64,000 nucleotides of DNA from Chitinophaga niabensis. Lineage in GTDB: Bacteria > Bacteroidota > Bacteroidia > Chitinophagales > Chitinophagaceae. The notes beneath the pieces are model-generated. The model was not told the origin of the DNA, searched no databases, and saw nothing but the letters and a program-made list of their open reading frames with translations. The DNA lies in assembly GCA_017849435.1 (NCBI GenBank), contig JAFIGY010000012.1:1-64000 (forward strand), in the 5' to 3' direction. The position numbers were made by a program, and so were the translations under genes. This document shows positions 16,304-24,737 of this stretch, one piece after another; the first letter of the stretch is position 1, and each line of letters opens with the position of its first letter.

Positions 16304-17431
16304 TCAAATCAATTCCTTCAGTTTCTCCACCACCTTGTCCACTTCTGCTTTTGTATTGTCCCGGGAGAAAGAAAAACGTACCGCTACTTTATTCGGATCG
16401 TTGTTGATGGCGCGGATCACGTGAGAACCTGCATCCGCACCGGAGGTACACGCGCTGCCGCCGGAAGCGCAGATGCCGTTGATATCGAGGTTGAAGAGCA
16501 GCATTTCGCTTTTCTCCGATTTCGGGAAGGATGCGTTTAATACGGTGTACAAACTACGACCGAAAAGATCACCGTTGAAGCCAACGCCGGGAATATGTTT
16601 TTGCAACTGTTCCGCCATATACATGCGGAGGTCGTTGATGTATTTGCTGTGTTCTTCGAAATGTTCCGTAGCCAGTTCGAGGGCCTTGGCAAAACCGATG
16701 ATACCGTAAAGATTTTCTGTTCCCGCACGCATGTTGCGTTCCTGCGCACCGCCTTTCACATAAGGTGTGATCTTCACGTTCTCGTTGATGTAAAGAATGC
16801 CCACGCCTTTCGGACCGTGGAATTTATGTCCTGCCCCGTTAATGAAATGCACCGGTGTGTTGCGGAGGTCGAAGGGATAGTGCCCTACCGTCTGAACGGT
16901 ATCAGAATGGAAGATGGCGTCATATTCCTTACAAAGATTACCTACTGCATGCAGGTCCAGCAGGTTACCGATCTCGTTGTTCGCATGCATGAGCGTTACG
17001 AGGCTCCTTTCACCGGAGTTGGCTAACAGGCTGCGCAGGTCGTCCATATCCACATGCCCGTTCGGCAGCAGTTTCACCCAGGATAGCCGGATGTTTTCCT
17101 TGCAATGGGCATCTTCAACGGTATGCAGGGTAGCATGGTGTTCGACGGAAGAACTGATAATGTGACGGCATCCGAGATCGTGAATGGCGGCATGAATAGC
17201 GGTATTGCTGCTTTCTGTTCCGCCGGATGTGAAGAAAATCTCACCGGGGTGGGCGTTCAGTATCTTCGCTACGGTTTTGCGTGCATTTTCTATACCCAGC
17301 CTGGACTCCCGCCCGTAAGAGTAGATGGAAGACGGGTTGCCGAACTTTTCGGTCATGTATGGCAGCATGGTGTCCAGTACGGCTTTGTCAAGCGGCGTGG
17401 TAGCTGCGTTGTCAAAATAGATTCTTTCCAA
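16304..17431 (-). CDS. Cysteine desulfurase (NifS/IscS type)
   Basis: This 375-residue PLP enzyme removes sulfur from cysteine for Fe-S clusters and thio-modifications. The N-terminus IYFDNAATTPLD, the SGGTESSNTA phosphate-binding segment and the cofactor Lys203 in GAGHKFHGPKG are all present. The active-site Cys328 lies in the SGGSACTSG loop, which has one Gly more than the common SGSACTS form. It stands alone between terminators, with no iscU or other Fe-S gene nearby. Confidence 0.95.
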   Translation of the reverse strand: MERIYFDNAATTPLDKAVLDTMLPYMTEKFGNPSSIYSYGRESRLGIENARKTVAKILNAHPGEIFFTSGGTESSNTAIHAAIHDLGCRHIISSSVEHHATLHTVEDAHCKENIRLSWVKLLPNGHVDMDDLRSLLANSGERSLVTLMHANNEIGNLLDLHAVGNLCKEYDAIFHSDTVQTVGHYPFDLRNTPVHFINGAGHKFHGPKGVGILYINENVKITPYVKGGAQERNMRAGTENLYGIIGFAKALELATEHFEEHSKYINDLRMYMAEQLQKHIPGVGFNGDLFGRSLYTVLNASFPKSEKSEMLLFNLDINGICASGGSACTSGADAGSHVIRAINNDPNKVAVRFSFSRDNTKAEVDKVVEKLKELI

Positions 17432-17471
17432 GGTAGTGGTGGTTTTTGATTAAAAGCGTAACAAAGTTAAA

Positions 17472-17615
17472 CAATTACGAATTACGAATTACGGATTACG
17501 AATGAATGAAATATGATTTGAGCGGAAAATGATGAATGTGTGAGGGTTATGAATGAGAATCCTCATAAAAAAAATTACGAATTGCAGGTCGCCCCACAAT
17601 TCGTAATTCGTAATT
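17472..17615. repeat. Inverted cluster of ATTACGA heptamer repeats
   Basis: On the left (17473-17502) AATTACG-type units repeat four times in tandem. On the right (17597-17615) the complementary CAATTCGTAATTCGTAATTG occurs, and a single unit lies at 17574-17584. The two ends can pair over about 100 bases. The segment 17432-17634 between cysteine desulfurase and GlmM holds no gene. Confidence 0.7.
17568..17607 (-). terminator. Terminator after glmM, built from the ATTACGA repeat
   Basis: ATTACGAATTG (17574-17584) pairs with CAATTCGTAAT (17597-17607) across a 12-base loop. On the minus strand the stem is followed by a run of eight T. It sits 28 bases beyond the glmM stop. Confidence 0.7.
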
Positions 17616-17634
17616 GCCCGCAAGTGCGTGCAGA

Positions 17635-19017
17635 CTATATAAACTCTTTAATATCCTGCATGATCTTCCGCGCAATGTTGTCCGCCGTGGTTTCATTCCG
17701 GCTTTCTGCATAAATGCGGATGATGGGCTCGGTATTAGAAGTACGGAGATGCACCCAGTCCTTATCAAACTCGATCTTCAGTCCATCTTCCGTATTCAGC
17801 GGCTGATTTTTGTACTTGCCGCGGATCTTTTCGAAGATCATCTTTACATCGATTCCTTTATCCAGCTCGATCTTGTTCTTGGAAATGAAATAATCCGGGT
17901 AAGCGTTGCGGAGGGCTTTCATTTTCTTCTTGCTTTTGGCCAGATGGCTGAGGAATAATCCGATCCCGATCAGTGCATCCCTGCCGTAATGCAGGTCCGG
18001 CACAATGATACCGCCGTTCCCTTCACCGCCGATCACCGCGTTCACGGCTTTCATCTTGTTCACCACATTCACTTCGCCAACCGCGGAGGGGAAGTATTCC
18101 CCGCCGTTCTTCAGCGTAACGTCTTTCAGCGCCTGTGTGGAGCTGAGATTGGAAACGGTATTCCCTTTCCGGTGTTTGAGCACATAATCGGCTACGGCCA
18201 CCAGGGTATATTCTTCCCCGAACATGCTGCCATCCTCGCATACGAAGCAGAGGCGGTCCACATCCGGATCTACGGCGATACCGAAATCCGCTTCGGATTT
18301 ATTCACTTCATTGGAAAGCGCCGTCAGGTTTTCCGGCAGTGGTTCCGGGTTGTGAGCGAATTTGCCGTTCACTTCCCCAAAGAGCACGGTAACATCTTTC
18401 ACGCCCAGCGCTTTCAGCAGGGCCGGTACGTAAATGGCGCCGGTGGAGTTCACGGCATCCACTACTACTTTGAAGTTGCCGGCCTTGATCGCTGCTTTAT
18501 CCACCAACGGATAATTCACCACCAGGTCGATGTGCTTCTGCAGATAAGAATCGTCTTTGCGATAAGTGCCCAGTTTGGAAACATCCGCAAATACAAAATC
18601 TTCTTTGTCGGCAATCTCCAGCACTGCTGCGCCGTCTGCCCCGGAAATGAATTCGCCTGCTGCGTTCAGCAGTTTCAGCGCGTTCCACTCCCTGGGATTA
18701 TGACTGGCGGTGAGGATGATACCACCTGCCGCCTGTTCCAGCTTCACTGCTACCTCTACCGTAGGAGTCGTGCTGAGGTCGAGGTCCACCACATCGATAC
18801 CCAAACCGTTCAATGTGGATACCACCAGGTTTTTCACCATCTCGCCGGAAATGCGTCCATCCCTGCCAATCACTACTTTCTTGTTTTCGGCATTCTGCCG
18901 CAACAACCACGTACCATAAGCAGCGGAGAATTTCACAACATCTAACGGAGAAAGTCCCTCTCCGGGTTTACCGCCGATTGTTCCACGAATGCCAGAAATT
19001 GATTTAATCAGTGCCAC
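17635..19017 (-). CDS. glmM: Phosphoglucosamine mutase
   Basis: The 460-residue alpha-D-phosphohexomutase converts glucosamine-6-phosphate to glucosamine-1-phosphate for peptidoglycan and lipopolysaccharide precursors. The phosphoserine Ser105 is in TASHNPREWNALK, the magnesium loop is DPDVDRL, and the sugar-specificity loop is GGEGNGGIIVPD. The N-terminal LIKSISGIRGTIGGKPGEGL is typical of the Bacteroidota form. Related phosphomannomutases share these motifs, so the exact sugar is inferred from the family. Confidence 0.92.
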   Translation of the reverse strand: MALIKSISGIRGTIGGKPGEGLSPLDVVKFSAAYGTWLLRQNAENKKVVIGRDGRISGEMVKNLVVSTLNGLGIDVVDLDLSTTPTVEVAVKLEQAAGGIILTASHNPREWNALKLLNAAGEFISGADGAAVLEIADKEDFVFADVSKLGTYRKDDSYLQKHIDLVVNYPLVDKAAIKAGNFKVVVDAVNSTGAIYVPALLKALGVKDVTVLFGEVNGKFAHNPEPLPENLTALSNEVNKSEADFGIAVDPDVDRLCFVCEDGSMFGEEYTLVAVADYVLKHRKGNTVSNLSSTQALKDVTLKNGGEYFPSAVGEVNVVNKMKAVNAVIGGEGNGGIIVPDLHYGRDALIGIGLFLSHLAKSKKKMKALRNAYPDYFISKNKIELDKGIDVKMIFEKIRGKYKNQPLNTEDGLKIEFDKDWVHLRTSNTEPIIRIYAESRNETTADNIARKIMQDIKEFI

Positions 19018-19042
19018 AATTGTTGGATTTTTTTAGGAAGGC

Positions 19043-19050
19043 AAAGATAA
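19043..19050 (-). promoter_or_regulatory. Promoter -7 box (TATCTTTG) for glmM
   Basis: On the minus strand TATCTTTG matches TAnnTTTG and lies 25 bases before the glmM ATG. A T-rich -33 region (GTTTAAATTT) is upstream. Confidence 0.6.
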
Positions 19051-19122
19051 TCGATTAGAAATTTAAACGCCCTGTTAATTTGACCGCGCGAATGTTCAAC
19101 CGCTTCATAATGGCAATTAGAC

Positions 19123-19130
19123 TATATTTG
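19123..19130 (+). promoter_or_regulatory. Promoter -7 box (TATATTTG) for the LTA-synthase-like gene
   Basis: TATATTTG matches TAnnTTTG and lies 30 bases before the ATG at 19161. It probably drives the run of plus-strand genes from 19161. Confidence 0.65.
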
Positions 19131-19160
19131 CAGCTACGTATAAAATTTTAAAGAAATATA

Positions 19161-21185
19161 ATGAGTCATATTTGGTCGCGCATTCCCAGATACATCAGGT
19201 ATATCTTTCTGCAAACCTTGTACCTTTTTTGTTTTCTGGTGTTTTTCAGACTGATCTTTTATTTCTTCTTTTTTTCCAGTACTACAAAGGACGGCGGTGT
19301 GATTGCCAGGGCCTGGTACCTGGGCCTGAAGTTTGACATGCGCCTCGCCCTGATCCTCATGATACCGGTCGGGCTGACGGCAGTGCTTGCGCGGGACCGT
19401 TTCTTCGGCACCGGCCTGTTGCGCAAAATCAATTTCGGATATTTATTTCTTATCTATTTGTTATTGATGATCTTTTATGTGGTGGATCTCGGGCATTACA
19501 GCTACCTCGGTCTCCGCATAGACCCCTCCATCACCCGTTTCCTCGCGTCCGGCGAAAGGGCTACCAACGCCCGGATGATGTGGGAAAGTTACCCGGTGGT
19601 ATGGGGCCTCCTCGGCATGGTGCTCCTTTTGATCGCCCTCCGGTACGGATACCGCTACATTTACCGCCGCTACGCCCGCCAGGAAGGCATCGCCATCCGG
19701 CCCTGGGGCTATGCCGGGTGGATCATCACGCTGGTGATCCTCTTCGCCGGAGGCATCTACGGCAATTTCGCCTATTTCCCGCTCCGCTGGAGCCAGGCAA
19801 TGTTCACCCGGGATAACGGCATCACCAGTCTGGCCCTGAATCCCGTACTGTATTTCGCTTCTAATTTCTCCGTACAAAGCGATACGTTCGATGAAGAGGC
19901 CACCCGTCAGCATTATACGCGCATCGCGGACTATCTGCAGGTGGACAAGCCGGACGCGAAACAGCTCAGCTTCGTACGCACCACGCCCGGAGATTCCTCC
20001 AAACCCCGGCAAAACGTGATCATCGTGATGATGGAATCCGGGGGCGCGGCCATGATGAGCATGTTCAACAATCCCATGCAGGCCACGCCCAATCTGAAGG
20101 CGCTGGCGGACAAGGGGGTGTTGTTCGAGAACTTCTACGTGCCCGCCATGAGCACCGCCCGCTCGGTGTTTGCCATCACTACCGGCCTGCCCGATGTAGC
20201 GCGGGACAAGACCGCCTCCCGGCATCCCGGCATCGTGGATCAGCGCGTGGTGATGGATCAGTTTGCCGGATACGAGAAATACTATCTCCTCGGCGGTAAC
20301 ACCAACTGGGCCAATATCCGCGCAATCTTCACCAATAATGTGGACGGGATACAGATCTTCGAGGAAGGATATTTCCGCGCGCCGAAAGCAGACGTATGGG
20401 GGGTATCGGATTTTGACCTGATCACGGAATCAGATGAGATATTCAAAAAGGCGCATGATCGTAAACAGCCGTTCATCGCTTTCCTGCAAACGGCGGACAA
20501 TCATGAGCCGTATACAACCACCAGCGGAGCCGGGGATTTCAAAAAGGCCACGGAAAAAGAGGTGGATATGAAGCAGCTGAAGGCCGCGGGATTTGTGAAT
20601 ATCGATCAGTATAATGCATTGCGGTACCTGGACTATAACATCGGCTATCTCATGAAGCGGGCCGCGGGTTCAGGGTACCTGAACAATACCATCTTCGTTT
20701 TCTTCGGAGATCATAGCGCCCGCCTCGATCCCTTCCGCTTCATGCCCCTGCCGGAGTATGATATGTCCACCTACGTAGTGCATGTTCCCTGCATCATTTA
20801 CAATCCCAAACAGCTTGCGCCGCAACGGGTCAGCCATGTCGGCAGCCTCGTGGATATTTACCCCACCGTGGCAAAACTCACCGGTATCCCGTTCAGGAAC
20901 TATACCATGGGCATCGATTTGATGGACACTACGCGCGGGAACAACCGCTACGCCTTCATCCAGTATGCCAAGAACCTCAACTGGTGCATGGGCCTTATCA
21001 GCGATCAGTATCTGTATGAGATAGACACTAAAACCAATGCCACCGCTCTTTACAACCTCCAGGGCGATCCGTTGAAAGACGTAAGGCTCCAGTATCCGGA
21101 AGTATCAAAGGATTTGGATAACTTAACACGCGGGTTTTACGAAAGCACCCGATATTTGATGTTCAATAACAAGAAGTCGAGATAA
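19161..21185 (+). CDS. LTA synthase family sulfatase-fold membrane phosphotransferase
   Basis: The 674-residue protein has five N-terminal membrane helices (within residues 1-215) and a periplasmic alkaline-phosphatase-like domain of the LtaS family. NVIIVMMESGG opens the domain, MSTARSVFAITTG carries the Thr region where LtaS has its catalytic Thr, and FFGDHSARLD ends the metal site. LtaS enzymes transfer phosphoglycerol; Gram-negative relatives move phosphoglycerol or phosphoethanolamine onto envelope glycans. The methyltransferase gene follows after three bases, and a PAP2 phosphatase gene follows that, which would fit envelope lipid chemistry. Confidence 0.9.
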   Translation: MSHIWSRIPRYIRYIFLQTLYLFCFLVFFRLIFYFFFFSSTTKDGGVIARAWYLGLKFDMRLALILMIPVGLTAVLARDRFFGTGLLRKINFGYLFLIYLLLMIFYVVDLGHYSYLGLRIDPSITRFLASGERATNARMMWESYPVVWGLLGMVLLLIALRYGYRYIYRRYARQEGIAIRPWGYAGWIITLVILFAGGIYGNFAYFPLRWSQAMFTRDNGITSLALNPVLYFASNFSVQSDTFDEEATRQHYTRIADYLQVDKPDAKQLSFVRTTPGDSSKPRQNVIIVMMESGGAAMMSMFNNPMQATPNLKALADKGVLFENFYVPAMSTARSVFAITTGLPDVARDKTASRHPGIVDQRVVMDQFAGYEKYYLLGGNTNWANIRAIFTNNVDGIQIFEEGYFRAPKADVWGVSDFDLITESDEIFKKAHDRKQPFIAFLQTADNHEPYTTTSGAGDFKKATEKEVDMKQLKAAGFVNIDQYNALRYLDYNIGYLMKRAAGSGYLNNTIFVFFGDHSARLDPFRFMPLPEYDMSTYVVHVPCIIYNPKQLAPQRVSHVGSLVDIYPTVAKLTGIPFRNYTMGIDLMDTTRGNNRYAFIQYAKNLNWCMGLISDQYLYEIDTKTNATALYNLQGDPLKDVRLQYPEVSKDLDNLTRGFYESTRYLMFNNKKSR

Positions 21186-21188
21186 AGA

Positions 21189-21938
21189 ATGGAAGTAACG
21201 AAACAATGGTTCAAAGACTGGTTCAATTCTCCTTACTACCACCTGTTATACAGTAACCGGGATGAGAAGGAAGCGGCTGCTTTTATTGACAAACTGGTGG
21301 AATATCTGCATCCCGCGCCCGGCGCTTATATGTTGGATGTAGCCTGTGGAAAGGGCCGGCATGCGAAATACCTCGCCGATAAAGGCTTCAACGTCACCGG
21401 CATTGACCTTTCCGAAGAAAGCATCGCCGCTGCCCGTAAACTGGAGAATGACCATCTCAGCTTCTTCCAGCACGATATGCGCCTGCCTTTCCGGATCAAC
21501 TATTTCGACCTCGTATTCAACTTCTTTACCAGCTTCGGTTATTTCGAAACCCGTCATGAGAACGAGAATGCACTCCGCACGCTGGCCCATTCCCTTCGCC
21601 CCGGCGGCCGCCTTGTGCTCGATTATCTCAACAGCGCCTACGTGACTGCTCACCTGGTAGAAGACGAAGTGAAGGAAAAAGACGATGTGGTGTTCGATAT
21701 CCGCCGCGAAATGGCGGACGGTAAATTCCTCAAGCAGATCAATATCCTCGATAAAAAACAGCTGATACGCGCTACCTATACGGAAAGTGTGAGCGCCTTC
21801 ACCCGGGCTGATTTTGAAGCGATGTTCGCTTTGCAGGGATTAGTGATGACCGATGTTTTCGGGGATTATCATTTCAACAACTTCGATGAGCAGCATTCCC
21901 CGCGGCTGATCCTCATCGCGCAAAAACCACAAGGCTAA
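21189..21938 (+). CDS. Class I SAM-dependent methyltransferase
   Basis: The 249-residue protein has the SAM-binding motif I YMLDVACGKGRHAKYLA (about residues 38-54), the acidic end of strand two in VTGIDLSEES, and a methyltransf_25-like core. The substrate is unknown. It lies three bases after the LTA-synthase-like gene, and the PAP2 gene starts on its stop codon (TAATG overlap), so it belongs to that operon. Confidence 0.88.
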   Translation: MEVTKQWFKDWFNSPYYHLLYSNRDEKEAAAFIDKLVEYLHPAPGAYMLDVACGKGRHAKYLADKGFNVTGIDLSEESIAAARKLENDHLSFFQHDMRLPFRINYFDLVFNFFTSFGYFETRHENENALRTLAHSLRPGGRLVLDYLNSAYVTAHLVEDEVKEKDDVVFDIRREMADGKFLKQINILDKKQLIRATYTESVSAFTRADFEAMFALQGLVMTDVFGDYHFNNFDEQHSPRLILIAQKPQG

Positions 21939-22513
21939 TGGAAAATCTCCTGACCTGGGACCTGAAGCTTTTCTTTTACATCAACGGACGCTGGAACAAC
22001 AGTTTCCTGGATTTTCTGTTGCCCTGGATGCGGGAGCCTTATTTCTGGGCGCCTCTCTACCTGTACCTGGCAGTATTTGTCATATATAATTTCAAATGGC
22101 GCGGATTCTTCTGGATCGCTTTTTTCATCATCACCTTCGCCCTTACGGACCAGGCGAGCATGTTCATCAAGGATGCCGTAGGCCGCCTGCGGCCCTGCCG
22201 GGATCCGCTGTTGGCGCAATACGTACGGGTGCTGGTGTACTATTGCCCGCAGAGTGGGAGTTTCACCTCCTCCCATGCGGCTAACCATTTTGGCCTGGCG
22301 ATGTTTTCTTTCTTAACTTTAAGGCCGCATGTAGGCAAATGGGCCCTGTTGTTCTTCCTCTGGGCCGGAGTGATCGCCTATTCCCAGGTATATGTGGGCG
22401 TGCATTACCCGCTGGACGTACTGGGAGGAGCAGTGCTGGGCATGATAATGGGCACTTTGAGCGGAGGGTTTTTTCAAAGAAGGATCAGACTGGAACTGGA
22501 ACAAACAACATGA
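21938..22513 (+). CDS. PAP2-family membrane phosphatase
   Basis: The 191-residue protein has about five membrane helices. The three phosphatase motifs are KDAVGRLRP (C1), GSFTSSHAANH (C2, with SSH instead of the usual SGH) and YSQVYVGVHYPLDVLGG (C3). Such enzymes dephosphorylate undecaprenyl diphosphate or phosphatidate on the periplasmic face. Its start overlaps the methyltransferase stop, and its stop overlaps the ZIP transporter start. Confidence 0.92.
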   Translation: MENLLTWDLKLFFYINGRWNNSFLDFLLPWMREPYFWAPLYLYLAVFVIYNFKWRGFFWIAFFIITFALTDQASMFIKDAVGRLRPCRDPLLAQYVRVLVYYCPQSGSFTSSHAANHFGLAMFSFLTLRPHVGKWALLFFLWAGVIAYSQVYVGVHYPLDVLGGAVLGMIMGTLSGGFFQRRIRLELEQTT

Positions 22514-23241
22514 ATCTTACATACCTGATACTTATACTGGCCGCCACTGTCGGCGGAGGCATGATTCCCATGCTGTTCAAAAGGATACACCCCAGCCTGC
22601 CGATCTACCTGCTGGCATTTACGGGAGCTTTTCTCTTTGGCATCACCATCATGCACCTGCTGCCGGAAGTTTACCATGAACTCGGGCATTCCGCGGGCAT
22701 CTATGTGGTGTTGGGCTTCTTCCTGCAGGTTTTCCTGCAGCAGCTCAGCCACGGGATGGAACACGGGCATACACATCTGCCGGGCACCGGCCATCATCAT
22801 GTAGCCGTATTCCCGCTGCTTTTTGGATTATCCATTCATGCTTTTATGGAAGGGATCCCGCTGGGATTTCATTATGACGACAAGTCCGCGCTGCCTTCCC
22901 TCATGCTGGGGGTGATGGCGCATAAAGTGCCCGAAGCACTCACGCTGATCACCGTGATGATGCATGCGCATCAAAGCAGGGCGCAGTTGTGGAGGATACT
23001 CGTCATTTTTTCGCTGGTTACGCCGCTTTCCGCTATCCTTGCAGCGCAACTGGGGCAGGAGTTCCATATCGTCACCCATTCGCTGGTATACCTGGTGGCA
23101 CTGGTAGTAGGCGCCTTCCTGCATATTTCCACCACCATATTTTACGAAAGCGGCACCAAACACCACGAGCTCAGCCGCAAAAAAGTGCTGGCCATTGCAG
23201 TGGGGCTCGGGCTGGCATTTGTCACACTGATATTTGAATAA
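22510..23241 (+). CDS. ZIP-family metal transporter
   Basis: This 243-residue protein has about eight membrane helices. The metal-path helices carry HAFMEGIPLGF and MAHKVPEALTL, the paired His/Glu motifs of ZIP transporters for zinc and related divalent metals. A His-rich cytoplasmic loop (HGMEHGHTHLPGTGHHH) lies between them and the N-terminal helices. The frame opens at 22339 inside the PAP2 gene, but the hydrophobic N-terminus and ATGA overlap set the start at 22510. Confidence 0.92.
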   Translation: MNLTYLILILAATVGGGMIPMLFKRIHPSLPIYLLAFTGAFLFGITIMHLLPEVYHELGHSAGIYVVLGFFLQVFLQQLSHGMEHGHTHLPGTGHHHVAVFPLLFGLSIHAFMEGIPLGFHYDDKSALPSLMLGVMAHKVPEALTLITVMMHAHQSRAQLWRILVIFSLVTPLSAILAAQLGQEFHIVTHSLVYLVALVVGAFLHISTTIFYESGTKHHELSRKKVLAIAVGLGLAFVTLIFE

Positions 23242-23264
23242 TTTTTTATTTTTAGGCTCATATT

Positions 23265-24551
23265 ATGGAAGTCGTCATTATCCTCGTCCTTATTTTGCTC
23301 AACGGTATCTTCTCAATGGCGGAGATAGCCTTGGTTTCCGCACGAAAAGTGCGGCTCGAGAATGCAGCCAGGCAAGGGGACGAAAAAGCCAAGTCGGCAC
23401 TCAAACTATCCAGTACTCCGGATACATTCCTTTCCACCGTTCAGATAGGCATTACGCTGATCGGTATTTTGACAGGTTTGTACTCCGGCGAACAGCTCAA
23501 ATCAGACGTGCAGGCGTTCTTAAGCAAGATCCCTGCAGTGGCCGGCTACAGCAGCGGGCTGGCTACAGCAATCATCGTTATTGCTGTTACCTATTTTACC
23601 CTCGTGCTGGGTGAACTGCTCCCGAAACGCATCGGGCTTACTTACCCGGAAGGCATCGCCAAACTGGTGGCACAGCCCATGCACTTCCTGTCCCGCCTCA
23701 CCTTCCCTTTTGTATGGTTGTTAAGTCGGTCCACACACGTGCTGGTAAAGTTGTTGGGTCTCAAACGCCGGTCAGACAGTAATGTGACGGAAGAGGAGAT
23801 CAAAGCCATCATCAATGAGGGCACCACCTCCGGCGCCATCGAGGAAACCGAGCAGGAGATCATTGAAAGAGTGTTTCACCTTGGAGACCGGAATATCACC
23901 TCGCTGATGACCCATCGGACAGACATCGTGTGGCTGGATGTGGTAGAGGGCCCGGAAACCTTCAAGGAAAAGATCAAGGCCGCCCCGCACTCCGTATATC
24001 CTGTGTGCAGCGGACAAATAGATCATATCAAGGGGATCATTAATATCAAAGACCTCTACGCTGCCGGCAATCAGGCTATACTGGCGGAAGTCATGAAAAA
24101 GCCTCTTTTTATCCCGGAAAACAACTCTGCCTACCAGGTACTTGAAAAGTTCAAGGAAACCCAGATACATGCCGCATTCATCGTGGATGAATATGGTACC
24201 TTTCTCGGCATGATCACCCTGAATGACATCCTGGAGGCCATCGTAGGGGAGATGCCCGAAATAGGGGAGGATGATTATGATATGGTGAAACGGGAAGACG
24301 GCAGTTATCTCGTAGACGCCCAGATTCCCTTCTACGACTTCCTCAGCGAATTTGACATGGAAGACCTCATGGTAGAATATGAACAGGAATTCGACACCCT
24401 GGCCGGCTTTATCCTCCATCACCTGGAACATATACCCCATACCGGCGAAAAACTGGAATGGAAGGATTTTACCTTCGAGATCGTAGACATGGATGCCCAC
24501 CGTATCGATAAAATATTGGTGACGCCCCCTCAGAATATTGGAGAAGAATAA
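23265..24551 (+). CDS. CNNM/HlyC-CorC family membrane protein (hemolysin family)
   Basis: The 428-residue protein has an N-terminal DUF21/CNNM membrane domain with the NGIFSMAEIALVSARKVRLE signature. A CBS-domain pair (about residues 205-330) and a C-terminal CorC_HlyC domain (GSYLVDAQIPFYDF to the end) follow. Members act in magnesium or cobalt efflux and resistance; the old name hemolysin is not evidence of toxicity. It closes the run of plus-strand genes that starts at 19161 and may be the last gene of that unit. Confidence 0.93.
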   Translation: MEVVIILVLILLNGIFSMAEIALVSARKVRLENAARQGDEKAKSALKLSSTPDTFLSTVQIGITLIGILTGLYSGEQLKSDVQAFLSKIPAVAGYSSGLATAIIVIAVTYFTLVLGELLPKRIGLTYPEGIAKLVAQPMHFLSRLTFPFVWLLSRSTHVLVKLLGLKRRSDSNVTEEEIKAIINEGTTSGAIEETEQEIIERVFHLGDRNITSLMTHRTDIVWLDVVEGPETFKEKIKAAPHSVYPVCSGQIDHIKGIINIKDLYAAGNQAILAEVMKKPLFIPENNSAYQVLEKFKETQIHAAFIVDEYGTFLGMITLNDILEAIVGEMPEIGEDDYDMVKREDGSYLVDAQIPFYDFLSEFDMEDLMVEYEQEFDTLAGFILHHLEHIPHTGEKLEWKDFTFEIVDMDAHRIDKILVTPPQNIGEE

Positions 24552-24566
24552 TACATTTACATCCGA

Positions 24567-24597
24567 AAACGCTGCCCGGGCTACGCTGGCGGCGTTT
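24567..24597 (+). terminator. Possible terminator before the pigment cluster
   Basis: AAACGCTGCC (24567-24576) can pair with GGCGGCGTTT (24588-24597) with one wobble. The following bases are only weakly T-rich, so termination is uncertain. Confidence 0.4.
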
Positions 24598-24690
24598 CCT
24601 GTGTGAATAGTGTTATAGCACGATTATTGAACGGCACTAATGAACAATACCAAATTTTATAAGGATATTAGAAAAAATCCATCTTTATAC

Positions 24691-24698
24691 TAATTTTG
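24691..24698 (+). promoter_or_regulatory. Promoter -7 box (TAATTTTG) for the aryl polyene cluster
   Basis: TAATTTTG matches TAnnTTTG and lies 39 bases before the tyrosine ammonia-lyase ATG at 24738. The AT-rich segment around it is the only promoter-like region before the first gene of the cluster. Confidence 0.65.
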
Positions 24699-24737
24699 GG
24701 CTCTTTTTTACATAAACAAATAATTTAATTTAAGATA

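Noticed and set aside
17472-17615. CRISPR array
   Set aside because: Repeats are seven bases, contiguous and inverted, with no spacers of regular length and no cas genes.
17989-18945. 318-codon plus-strand frame opposite glmM
   Set aside because: glmM motifs are intact on the minus strand; the antisense frame is His/Phe-rich and motif-free.
23265-24551. Hemolysin toxin
   Set aside because: The name is historical; the protein has a CNNM membrane domain, CBS pair and CorC_HlyC domain linked to metal ion transport.
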